DNA of 36,909 bases from positions 1 to 36,909 of the forward strand of contig JAIUNJ010000014.1 of NCBI GenBank assembly GCA_020161855.1. Reading direction: 5' to 3'. The translations under genes were made by a program, and so were the position numbers. The first letter of the stretch is position 1, and every line of letters begins with the position of its first letter. The DNA comes from Pseudomonadota bacterium (lineage in GTDB: Bacteria; Pseudomonadota; Alphaproteobacteria; Rhizobiales; Aestuariivirgaceae). Below, piece by piece: positions 1 through 6,952 of the stretch. Below the pieces are notes generated by a model, which worked only from the letters and a program-made list of their open reading frames with translations, had not been told where the DNA came from and searched no databases.

Positions 1-906
1 CGGCGAGAAGGCATCGAGGCGGCCGGTGATGCGGTCATCGAAGCGCGCGCCGATGTTGATCATCACGTCGCAGCCGTGCATCGCCAGGTTGGCTTCGTAG
101 GTGCCGTGCATGCCCAGCATGCCGAGCCATTCCTTGCCGGAGGCCGGATAGGCACCGAGGCCCATCAGCGTCGAGGTGATCGGAATGCCGGTCATCTGCA
201 CGAACTCGCGCAGCAGCTTGGACGCAGACGGCCCGGAATTGATGACGCCGCCGCCGGTGTAGAGCAGCGGGCGCTTGGCCGTGGTGATGAGATCAATCGC
301 GGCACGGATCGCGGCCTGATCCGGCTTGACGCGCGGATTGTAGGTCTTGGCGGTGATGCCCTGCGGACCGACATAGCGGCCCTTGGCAAACTGCACATCC
401 TTCGGGATGTCGACCACCACAGGGCCGGGACGGCCATGCATCGCCACATAGAAGGCCTCATGCAGGATGCGGGCGAGATCGTTCACGTCCTTCACCAGCC
501 AGTTATGCTTGGTGCAGGGCCGCGTGATGCCAACGGTGTCGCATTCCTGGAAGGCGTCATTACCGATGAGGTGCGTGGGCACCTGGCCGGTGAGGCAGAC
601 CATGGGGATCGAGTCGAGGAGCGCATCGGTGAGGCCGGTCACGCAATTGGTGGCGCCGGGGCCCGAGGTCGCGAGCACAACGCCGCATTTGCCGGTCGAG
701 CGGGCATAGCCCTCGGCAGCATGTGTTGCCCCCTGCTCGTGGCGCACAAGGATGTGGCGCACCTTCTCCTGCTGGAAGAACTCATCATAGATCGGCAGCA
801 CAGCACCGCCGGGGTAACCGAAGACATCGGTCACGCCCTGGTCCTGAAGGGCACGGAGCACGATTTCCGCGCCCGACATTAATTCGTCTTTTGCTGTTCC
901 AGCCAT
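1..906 (-). CDS. ilvB: Acetolactate synthase large subunit, 5' part (runs off left edge)
   Basis: Thiamine-diphosphate enzyme that condenses two pyruvates to acetolactate, or pyruvate and 2-oxobutyrate to acetohydroxybutyrate: the first step of valine, leucine and isoleucine synthesis. The frame is open from ATG at 906 to base 1, giving 302 codons, about half of the usual 570-600 residue enzyme. Visible are the N-terminal ThDP-binding signature GYPGGAVLPIYDEF (about residues 30-43), the catalytic glutamate in RHEQGA (Glu57) and the ATSGPGATN stretch. The middle FAD-associated domain begins before the edge. GAGG about 5 nt upstream of ATG supports the start. The small subunit gene (ilvH) would be expected further left, outside the window. 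A leader peptide and terminator lie just upstream, so expression is likely attenuated by branched-chain aminoacyl-tRNA supply. Confidence 0.96.
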   Translation of the reverse strand, partial: MAGTAKDELMSGAEIVLRALQDQGVTDVFGYPGGAVLPIYDEFFQQEKVRHILVRHEQGATHAAEGYARSTGKCGVVLATSGPGATNCVTGLTDALLDSIPMVCLTGQVPTHLIGNDAFQECDTVGITRPCTKHNWLVKDVNDLARILHEAFYVAMHGRPGPVVVDIPKDVQFAKGRYVGPQGITAKTYNPRVKPDQAAIRAAIDLITTAKRPLLYTGGGVINSGPSASKLLREFVQMTGIPITSTLMGLGAYPASGKEWLGMLGMHGTYEANLAMHGCDVMINIGARFDDRITGRLDAFSP

Positions 907-952
907 TGTGTCCTCACTTCTTCCCACTTCGATCCAAGATCATTCCAGCCAA

Positions 953-976
953 TAAAAAAGGCCCCCGAGGGAGCCT
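953..976 (-). terminator. Intrinsic terminator / attenuator before ilvB
   Basis: On the minus strand a stem AGGCTCC pairs with GGGGCCT around a short CTCG loop and is followed at once by TTTTTTATT. It sits between the leader peptide and the acetolactate synthase start (906), with no other gene between. That position is what is expected for a transcription attenuator rather than the end of a gene. Confidence 0.85.
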
Positions 977-999
977 GTTTCCGCGTAGCACCGAGTATC

Positions 1000-1019
1000 C
1001 GGCAGGGTTAACCCTGCCT
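1000..1019 (-). promoter_or_regulatory. Hairpin over the leader-peptide stop codon
   Basis: A near-perfect palindrome GGCAGGG-TTAA-CCCTGCC covers the stop codon of the leader peptide. It lies between the Ile/Leu/Val codon run and the terminator, where a pause or alternative (antiterminator-side) structure is expected. The exact competing pairings are inferred, not computed. Confidence 0.6.
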
Positions 1020-1058
1020 GGCGCCACGCGGTCCTACTACGATAAGAATAGTCTTCAT
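1008..1058 (-). CDS. ilv leader peptide (attenuator peptide)
   Basis: A 16-residue ORF with the sequence MKTILIVVGPRGARQG. Residues 4-8 are Ile-Leu-Ile-Val-Val, the products of the pathway that the downstream acetolactate synthase starts. The ORF ends inside a hairpin and is followed by an intrinsic terminator at 953-976. This is the classic layout of ribosome-mediated attenuation: a ribosome stalled on scarce Ile/Leu/Val-tRNA would prevent the terminator from forming. No Shine-Dalgarno sequence precedes the ATG, and the predicted promoter places the transcript start at or within a few bases of it, so translation is probably leaderless, as known for the rhizobial trp leader. The call rests on sequence logic; no homologue search was possible. 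Confidence 0.85.
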   Translation of the reverse strand: MKTILIVVGPRGARQG

Positions 1059-1066
1059 GGGGCGGC

Positions 1067-1095
1067 TTTCTATGGACCGGCGTTGCTGCCGTCAA
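1067..1095 (-). promoter_or_regulatory. Promoter of the ilv leader / ilvB transcript
   Basis: On the minus strand TTGACG (1095-1090) and TAGAAA (1072-1067) are separated by exactly 17 bp, close to the sigma-70 consensus. Only 8 nt separate the -10 box from the leader ATG at 1058, so the expected transcription start falls at or very near the ATG. Confidence 0.75.
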
Positions 1096-1119
1096 GCCCC
1101 CATGTCGTTTCCGGCCATT

Positions 1120-2010
1120 TTAGCCGCGCGGGGCTGACAGGCTGTCTGCCGTCCCCTCGGTCCATGCCCCCAAGTGCGGCCGCCACCATGTCAGCTGCCG
1201 CTTGATGTAGTGCCGGGTTGCCACCTTGGCGCGCTCAACCGCCTCGCCCAGCGGAATCTCGCCGCGCAGATGCGCCAGAAGTTCCGGCACGCCGATGGCC
1301 TTCATCAGCGGGCGCGCCGGATGCAGCAGCGGCAGGGCTTTCACTTCCTCAAGCGCGCCTGCGGCGATCATCTGATCGAAGCGTCTTTCGGCCCGCTGAT
1401 AGAGTTCCTCACGTGGCGCGTTCACAAAATAGCGTTCCACGTTGATATGATTCAGGAAACCCTCGGTCTTTGCCTCCTCCTGCCAGGCCCCCAGCGAGCG
1501 TCCAGTGGCCTCGAAAACCTCCAGCGCGCGGACAAGCCTCTGGCGATCGCCCGGCTTGAGGCGTTCCGCCATGGCCGGATCCCGCTTCGCCAGCTCGGCA
1601 TGCAAATCGCCCTCGAAGCTTCGCCAAAAGGCCCGCACCTCCGGCGCAATGTCCGGAACATCAGCGAGCCCCTCGCTGAGGGCGCGGAAATAGAGCCCCG
1701 TGCCGCCACAGACGATGGGAAGCCTGCCTTCCGTCCACACGGCTGCGATCGCCGTCCGGGCCTCGGCCAGCCAGCGGGCCACGGAATAGTCCTCGGTGCC
1801 GCTGACATGACCATAGAGACGGTGTGGCGCCTGTTCTTCCTCCGCTGCCGACGGCCGCGCCGACAGCAGGCGAAGCTCGCGATAGACCTGCATCGAATCC
1901 GCGTTGATGATGACACCATTGCGCTGCCGCGCCAGCCGCAAGGCCAGGGCCGACTTGCCGCCAGCCGTTGGCCCGGCAATCAGCACGATCCGGCGCCCGG
2001 CCTCCGCCAT
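1120..2010 (-). CDS. miaA: tRNA dimethylallyltransferase MiaA
   Basis: Transfers a dimethylallyl group from DMAPP to N6 of A37 in tRNAs reading UNN codons, the first step of i6A/ms2i6A formation. The protein of 296 residues has the P-loop GPTAGGKS (residues 13-20), the substrate motif NADSMQVYREL with the DSxQ signature, CGGTGLYFRAL, and the C-terminal ATRHYIKRQLTWWR stretch, all typical of the family at usual length. I prefer ATG at 2010 because AAGGAG lies 5 nt upstream; an in-frame ATG at 2028 would add six residues (MSEGAM) but has no clear ribosome site. The gene lies upstream of the ilv promoter on the same strand. Its first codons and upstream DNA are part of a 189-bp repeat found again at 2729-2917. 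Confidence 0.96.
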   Translation of the reverse strand: MAEAGRRIVLIAGPTAGGKSALALRLARQRNGVIINADSMQVYRELRLLSARPSAAEEEQAPHRLYGHVSGTEDYSVARWLAEARTAIAAVWTEGRLPIVCGGTGLYFRALSEGLADVPDIAPEVRAFWRSFEGDLHAELAKRDPAMAERLKPGDRQRLVRALEVFEATGRSLGAWQEEAKTEGFLNHINVERYFVNAPREELYQRAERRFDQMIAAGALEEVKALPLLHPARPLMKAIGVPELLAHLRGEIPLGEAVERAKVATRHYIKRQLTWWRPHLGAWTEGTADSLSAPRG

Positions 2011-2134
2011 CATTGCTCCTTCGCTCATACGGGCTTCTCATCGCGGCGGCAGACAGGCCCTGTCAACCATGGCGGCTTCATGATCCGGCAATATTGCAGG
2101 CGTCGTCTTGACTTGTTTGCGGCGGAGAAGGACG
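1946..2134. repeat. 189-bp direct repeat, left copy (miaA 5' end and upstream region)
   Basis: Same sequence as 2729-2917 at a constant offset of 783 bp, with no indels and about four mismatches by eye (roughly 98% identity). It covers the first miaA codons, including the P-loop, and about 106-124 bp upstream. This copy is joined to the full miaA gene. Confidence 0.95.
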
Positions 2135-2296
2135 GCATGCCCTATTTCTTGCCGCCGGGCAGCATGACGCCAGCAGGCCGTCGCCTGCCGCAGCGCCGTG
2201 CGCCCAACTTGCAGTTGAGGGCTGAATAAATTTTCCAGCCCGCGCTTTGCAGCAAGTCGAAGCTGTGCAATGCTCAAGCACTGTAGAGGGCTCGAC

Positions 2297-2686
2297 ATGC
2301 GGAAACTGCTGCTTCTTCTTGCCTTGACTGTGGGCGGCTGTGCCAGCACGGTGCCTGAGTATGGTATTTCACCGCAAATGGCCGAACTCGTACAGGAGAG
2401 GAACGCGACAAAATGCGAGCAGCTGGGGGCGGCTAAGGGTAGCCCCGGCTACGCAGACTGCATGTTGAAGCTGGAAGAATTCGCCCGGCAGGATGCCGCG
2501 GCTGGGGCGCAGGCCAGTGCCAAGATGCGAGAAGAGCGACAGAAGCAATGGGAGGCGCTGGCGCAAGGCCTGAACGATTTGAGTAGGGCAACAACACCCA
2601 AGACCACGCGCACAAGCTGCCGTAGCAACGGCAGCTATGGGTCCGGCTATTCGACGAACTGCACCTCGACCTCCTACGGCTACTAG
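2297..2686 (+). CDS. Small putative lipoprotein
   Basis: A 129-residue protein with a clear lipoprotein signal: MRKLLLLLALTVGGC, where the Cys after VGG (residue 15) would be lipidated, so it is probably anchored in the inner or outer membrane facing the periplasm. The middle is a charged, probably helical stretch rich in Ala, Glu, Lys and Gln (about residues 30-95). The C-terminus is low-complexity Ser/Thr/Gly/Tyr with two Cys. The ATG at 2297 is chosen over one at 2270 because AGAGGG lies 6 nt before it and the signal peptide then starts properly. It sits alone between two 189-bp direct repeats and its base composition is somewhat less GC-rich than its neighbours, which suggests insertion. 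I do not recognise a defined family or function. Confidence 0.8.
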   Translation: MRKLLLLLALTVGGCASTVPEYGISPQMAELVQERNATKCEQLGAAKGSPGYADCMLKLEEFARQDAAAGAQASAKMREERQKQWEALAQGLNDLSRATTPKTTRTSCRSNGSYGSGYSTNCTSTSYGY

Positions 2687-2728
2687 CCCCGCACTTGACG
2701 CTCTGGTGCTGGCCCCATGATCCGGGGT

Positions 2729-2811
2729 AGGGCCGACTTGCCGCCAGCCGTTGGCCCGGCAATCAGCACGATCCGGCGCCCGGCCTCCGCCATCACTGCT
2801 CCTTCGCTCAT
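2729..2811 (-). pseudogene. Truncated duplicate of the miaA 5' end
   Basis: The minus strand of the right repeat still encodes the first 28 residues of MiaA, including an intact P-loop GPTAGGKS. At the repeat boundary the frame runs into unrelated sequence and stops 14 codons later (stop at 2683-2685, overlapping the lipoprotein stop codon). A 42-residue product could be made from it, but it lacks every other MiaA motif. It is a by-product of the duplication. Confidence 0.88.
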
Positions 2812-2917
2812 ACGGGCTTCTCATCGCGGCGGCAGACAGGCCCTGTCAACCATGGTGGCGTCATGATCCGGCAATATTGCAGGCGTCGTCTTGACTTGTT
2901 TGCGACGGAGAAGGACG
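2729..2917. repeat. 189-bp direct repeat, right copy
   Basis: Second copy of 1946-2134. The mismatches seen fall in the miaA start region (ATG to GTG at the first of the paired ATG codons), in the spacer and near the right end. It ends about 20 bp before the CYTH-CHAD start codon, so it also supplies that gene's upstream region. Confidence 0.95.
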
Positions 2918-2939
2918 CTTGCGCGCCAAGGCGAAACCC

Positions 2940-4460
2940 ATGCAGGACAAACCCTCAGGCCAGGGTGAAACGGCCCCCGTCGAGCTGGAAGTGAAATTCC
3001 GGGCTGGACCTGACACAGGCGATGGCCTGTTCGGATCGCCACTCCTTGCCGCCGCTGAACAGAAGGGCGAGGAACAGCTTGAGACCCGCTATTTCGACAG
3101 CGACGACTTCGCGCTGAAACGCGCGGGCTTCGACCTGCGGATCCGCAGCGAGAATGGCACGAAGCTTATACAGTGCCTTAAGGAGGCGGCATCAGCCACC
3201 TCGGGCCCTTTCAGCCGCCCCGAATATGAGGCCGAGACCATTTCGCCCGTGCCCGATCTCGCGTTGTTGCCGGATCATGTGAGGCCGCGCGTCGCGAAAG
3301 TGCTGGGCAAGGCGAAGCTGGAGGCGCGCTACGAGACCCGCATTCACCGCCGCACGATTGAAATCACGCATGGCGCTTCAAGGATCGAAGTGGCCTTTGA
3401 CGCGGGCCTGGTGATGGCAGGCGGCAAGAGCGAGCAGATTTCGGAAGTGGAACTTGAACTGCTGTCGGGCAATGCCGCCGACCTGCTCGATCTCGCCGAC
3501 AGCCTCGCCACGCATTTTTCCCTCAGTCTCGATTTCGCCAGCAAGTCAGCCAAGGGTTACCGGCTGGCCAATGGCAGCGCGCCGAAGCCCGCCAAGGCCA
3601 GACCGCTTTCACTGCCGCCAAAAGCCTCGCGCAACACCCTGCTGGCCCGGCTGCTCGCCAACGGGCTGACGCATTTCACCGCGAACTGGGAAGCGCTGCT
3701 GCGCGGCGATGATCCGGAAGCCGTGCACCAGTTGCGCGTTGCGCTGCGGCGCCTGCGCTGTTTTCTGGCGCTGCTGCCCGACGATGAACTTCACACGCAG
3801 TTGAACCGCGCGGCGCAAGGCCTGGCCCGGGCCATGGGTCCTGCGCGGAACCAGGATGTGTTTCACGAATTTCTCGTGCATGGCCCATTGGCCGAAGGCA
3901 ATGATGCGCCGAACGCCGCGGCCCTTCTTGCCCTCGTGTCACAGCGGCAGGGTGAAGCGCGCGCTCTGGCCCGGCAAGCGCTGAGCGGCACGGCGGCAAC
4001 GCTCTTCGTCCTTGCACTCGAACGCCGCATCATTGCCCTGCAGCAGGATCAGACCCCCGGCCCTTCCGCACGGGTCTTTGCGCGCAAGGCCCTGGCGCGG
4101 CTGGAAGAGCGCGCCCTGCGGCGCGGCAAGACCATGCCCGGCCTCGACGGCGAACAGCTCCATCGCCTGCGCATTGCGCTCAAATACCTGCGCTATGCCG
4201 CCGAGGCGCTGGGGCCGGTTGCCCTCGAGAAGAAGGAGCTGCGCAAGCTGGTGAAGGCAACTGCCGCCCTGCAGGAGCTTCTGGGCCAGCGTAACGATGC
4301 CCTGCAGTTCAAGCAGCTTCTGGACGAGACGGGCAGTGCCGCCGGTGGCAAGGCGCGGGATGCGGTGCAGTTCATTACGGGCTGGCTGGCTCATGCGCGC
4401 CACCGCCAGCATGAGGGATTGGAGGAGGCCTGGCGGGCCTTCCTCAAATGCTGCAAGTGA
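2940..4460 (+). CDS. CYTH and CHAD domain protein (putative inorganic triphosphatase, polyphosphate-binding)
   Basis: 506 residues. The N-terminal CYTH domain (about residues 13-200) opens with VELEVKF, giving the metal-binding ExExK signature at Glu15, Glu17 and Lys19. Its strands carry the alternating charged residues of the triphosphate tunnel. The C-terminal CHAD domain (about 220-500) is helical and rich in conserved His and Arg, for example AVHQLRVALRRLRC and LHRLRIALKYLRYAAE. The same domain order occurs in E. coli YgiF, which hydrolyses inorganic triphosphate; CHAD domains bind polyphosphate. ATG at 2940 is preferred (AAGG 8 nt upstream); a TTG at 2919 would add seven residues and reach into the repeat boundary. 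serB follows on the same strand after 69 nt. Confidence 0.92.
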   Translation: MQDKPSGQGETAPVELEVKFRAGPDTGDGLFGSPLLAAAEQKGEEQLETRYFDSDDFALKRAGFDLRIRSENGTKLIQCLKEAASATSGPFSRPEYEAETISPVPDLALLPDHVRPRVAKVLGKAKLEARYETRIHRRTIEITHGASRIEVAFDAGLVMAGGKSEQISEVELELLSGNAADLLDLADSLATHFSLSLDFASKSAKGYRLANGSAPKPAKARPLSLPPKASRNTLLARLLANGLTHFTANWEALLRGDDPEAVHQLRVALRRLRCFLALLPDDELHTQLNRAAQGLARAMGPARNQDVFHEFLVHGPLAEGNDAPNAAALLALVSQRQGEARALARQALSGTAATLFVLALERRIIALQQDQTPGPSARVFARKALARLEERALRRGKTMPGLDGEQLHRLRIALKYLRYAAEALGPVALEKKELRKLVKATAALQELLGQRNDALQFKQLLDETGSAAGGKARDAVQFITGWLAHARHRQHEGLEEAWRAFLKCCK

Positions 4461-4529
4461 CGGCTTGCGCTTGCCGCCGCGGCATCGCCCTGCAATAAGC
4501 GCGCCGACTTCCCCGACAGCCAAGACACA

Positions 4530-5396
4530 ATGGATTCCCTCCTCGTCCTCATTGCCCGGCCCGGCTCGCAGGCCATCACAGCGAACCTGCTGGATCTCGT
4601 GCGCGATCTCGGTGGTGGCGCGCCGCACTGGCTTGCACCCGGCGAGGCCGCGGAGTTCGAAGCCTTTCCGCGCTATGCCGAACTGCTGGTGGAATTGCGG
4701 CGTCATCCGGTCGATGCGGCCATCGTCTCCATTCACAACCGGCGCAAGCGCCTGCTGCTGGCCGACATGGATTCGACCATGATCCACCAGGAATGCATCG
4801 ATGAACTTGGCGTGGTGGCGGGCGTCGGTGACCGCATCAAGGACATCACGGCCCGCGCCATGCGCGGCGAACTGGATTTCAACGGCGCCCTCAGCGAGCG
4901 GGTGGGCCTGCTCAAGGGGCTCGATGTCGCGGTGATCGAACGCCTGCTCAAGGAGCGCATCACCTTCATGGCCGGCGGCAGGACGCTGATCGCCACCATG
5001 AAGGCAAGTGGCGCCTATACAGCCCTGGTATCAGGCGGTTTCACAGCCTTCACCGGCCCTGTGGCAGCCCATCTCGGCTTTGACGAGAACCGCGCCAACA
5101 CGCTGCTCACGGAACAGGGAAAGCTCACCGGCACGGTGGGGCTTCCCATCCTTGGCCAGGAAGCCAAACGGCTGGCGCTTCACGAGCTTGCCACCGCACG
5201 CGGACTGACGGCAGCGGATGCCATTGCCGTGGGTGACGGCGCCAATGATCTCGCCATGCTTTCCGATGCCGGGCTGGGTGTGGCCCTGCACGCCAAGCCG
5301 CACGTGCAGGATGGCTCGCTCATCCGCATCAACCATGGCGATCTCACCGCACTTCTCTATCTGCAGGGCTACCGGCACGACCAGTTTGTGACCTGA
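4530..5396 (+). CDS. serB: Phosphoserine phosphatase SerB
   Basis: Removes phosphate from O-phosphoserine, the last step of serine synthesis. 288 residues: an N-terminal ACT-like regulatory region (about 1-75) followed by a HAD phosphatase domain. The catalytic DMDST loop is at residues 79-83 (nucleophile Asp79, acid/base Asp81). Motif II is VSGG (167-170), the motif III lysine is near 213, and the metal-binding GDGANDL is at 235-241. All key residues are present and the length fits the alphaproteobacterial enzyme. It follows the CYTH-CHAD gene and precedes the TrpB2-type gene on the same strand. Proximity to miaA and ilv is common in Hyphomicrobiales. Confidence 0.97.
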   Translation: MDSLLVLIARPGSQAITANLLDLVRDLGGGAPHWLAPGEAAEFEAFPRYAELLVELRRHPVDAAIVSIHNRRKRLLLADMDSTMIHQECIDELGVVAGVGDRIKDITARAMRGELDFNGALSERVGLLKGLDVAVIERLLKERITFMAGGRTLIATMKASGAYTALVSGGFTAFTGPVAAHLGFDENRANTLLTEQGKLTGTVGLPILGQEAKRLALHELATARGLTAADAIAVGDGANDLAMLSDAGLGVALHAKPHVQDGSLIRINHGDLTALLYLQGYRHDQFVT

Positions 5397-5452
5397 GGCG
5401 CTTGCCAGCGCCACACCTTTGCGCAAATCTCAAGGGCCTGATGGAGGTTGCC

Positions 5453-6946
5453 ATGGCCAGCAAAGCAGCAAAGAAAAAAACCGCGAAGAAGCCCGTGAAG
5501 CCTGCCAAACGGGCCACAGCGAAGAAAGCCTCCAAGCCGAAAAAACCGGCCGCGAAGGCGCCTGCCATCGCCCGGGTTCCAGCGGGCACGCGCAAGATCG
5601 TGATGGGCGAAGAGCGCATTCCGAAGGCCTGGTACAACATCATGGCCGATCTGCCGGTGCCGCTGCCGCCGCCACTCCATCCGGGCACGCTGCAGCCGAT
5701 AGGGCCTGATGATCTCGCCCCCCTCTTCCCCATGTCGCTCATCATGCAGGAGGTGGCACAGGATCGCTACATCGACATCCCCAAGCCGGTGAACGACATC
5801 TATCGCATGTGGCGGCCGACGCCGCTCTATCGCGCCACGGCACTGGAGAAGGCGCTCGGGACCACGGCCAAGATCTACTACAAGTATGAGGGCGTTTCCC
5901 CGGCGGGTTCGCACAAGCCCAACACCGCCGTGCCGCAGGCCTTCTACAACAAGCAGGAAGGCGTTTCGAAACTCGTCACCGAGACGGGCGCCGGACAATG
6001 GGGGTCATCGCTCGCCATGGCGGGCGCCATGTTCGGAATCGAGGTGAAGGTCTTTCAGGTCGGCGTCTCCTTCCGCCAGAAGCCCTACCGCAAGGCGCTT
6101 ATGCAGGTTTATGGCGCCGAATGCGTTTCCAGCCCCTCGATGGAAACCAACGCCGGGCGGCAGATCCTGGCCCGGGATCCGCATTCCAACGGCTCGCTGG
6201 GCATCGCCATTTCCGAAGCCGTGGAAGTGGCCGCCACCCATGACGACACGAAATACGCCCTGGGCTCGGTGCTGAACCATGTGCTCATGCACCAGACGGT
6301 GATCGGCATCGAGGCGATCGAACAGATGGCCATGGCCGGTGCCTATCCGGATGTCATTGTCGGCTGCACCGGCGGCGGATCGAACTTTGCCGGTCTCACC
6401 TTCCCTTTCATCGGCGCGCAATTGCGCGGCGGCAGGAAGGTGAAGGTGATCGCCGCCGAACCCGCAGCCTGTCCTTCGCTCACCCGTGGCAAATACGCCT
6501 ATGACTTCGGCGACACCTCGCACATGACACCGCTCGTCAAGATGCACACGCTGGGCTCCACCTTCATGCCGCCGGGTTTCCATGCGGGCGGCCTGCGCTA
6601 TCACGGCATGGCCCCGCTGGTGTCCCATCTCAAGGAACTGGGCCTCATCGAGGCCGAGGCCTATACGCAGAACGCCTGTTTCGAGGCAGGCGTGCTCTTC
6701 GCCAAGACCGAAGGCATCGTGCCGGCGCCCGAGGCGACACACGCCGTCAAGGGCGCCGTCGATGCAGCACTCCGCGCCAAGCGCGATGGCACAAGCCCCA
6801 CGATCCTCTTCGGCCTCTGCGGCCACGGCCACTTCGACATGCAGGCCTACACGGACTACGCGGCAGGCAAGCTGGAAGACAGCGCCTATGACGATGCGGC
6901 CCTGCAGGCGGCCCTGGCGGAACTGCCGAAACTGGCGGCGGAGTAA
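5453..6946 (+). CDS. trpB2: TrpB2-type tryptophan synthase beta-like PLP enzyme with lysine-rich N-terminal tail
   Basis: 497 residues. From about residue 45 it matches the TrpB2 (TrpB-like) branch: IPKAWYN, RPTPLYRA, the PLP lysine in GSHKPNTA (Lys155), ETGAGQWG (177-184) and the phosphate-cradle GGGSN (307-311). These enzymes make tryptophan from indole and serine, usually without a partner TrpA. serB directly upstream would supply serine, which suits that role (inference). Odd feature: residues 1-40 are almost only Lys, Ala, Pro, Ser and Thr, with 14 lysines, like a histone H1 or HU tail. The tail is genuinely in frame: GGAGG at 5443-5447 lies 5 nt before the ATG at 5453. Earlier in-frame starts (5441, or TTG at 5402) have no better site. 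Confidence 0.9.
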   Translation: MASKAAKKKTAKKPVKPAKRATAKKASKPKKPAAKAPAIARVPAGTRKIVMGEERIPKAWYNIMADLPVPLPPPLHPGTLQPIGPDDLAPLFPMSLIMQEVAQDRYIDIPKPVNDIYRMWRPTPLYRATALEKALGTTAKIYYKYEGVSPAGSHKPNTAVPQAFYNKQEGVSKLVTETGAGQWGSSLAMAGAMFGIEVKVFQVGVSFRQKPYRKALMQVYGAECVSSPSMETNAGRQILARDPHSNGSLGIAISEAVEVAATHDDTKYALGSVLNHVLMHQTVIGIEAIEQMAMAGAYPDVIVGCTGGGSNFAGLTFPFIGAQLRGGRKVKVIAAEPAACPSLTRGKYAYDFGDTSHMTPLVKMHTLGSTFMPPGFHAGGLRYHGMAPLVSHLKELGLIEAEAYTQNACFEAGVLFAKTEGIVPAPEATHAVKGAVDAALRAKRDGTSPTILFGLCGHGHFDMQAYTDYAAGKLEDSAYDDAALQAALAELPKLAAE

Positions 6947-6952
6947 CAGCGC

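Noticed and set aside
2038-2349. 103-codon minus-strand frame upstream of miaA
   Set aside because: Spans the repeat boundary and the lipoprotein start region, has no ribosome site and no family pattern.
1946-2917. Insertion sequence with long target duplication
   Set aside because: A 189-bp duplication is far longer than transposon target duplications, and no transposase or terminal inverted repeats are present.
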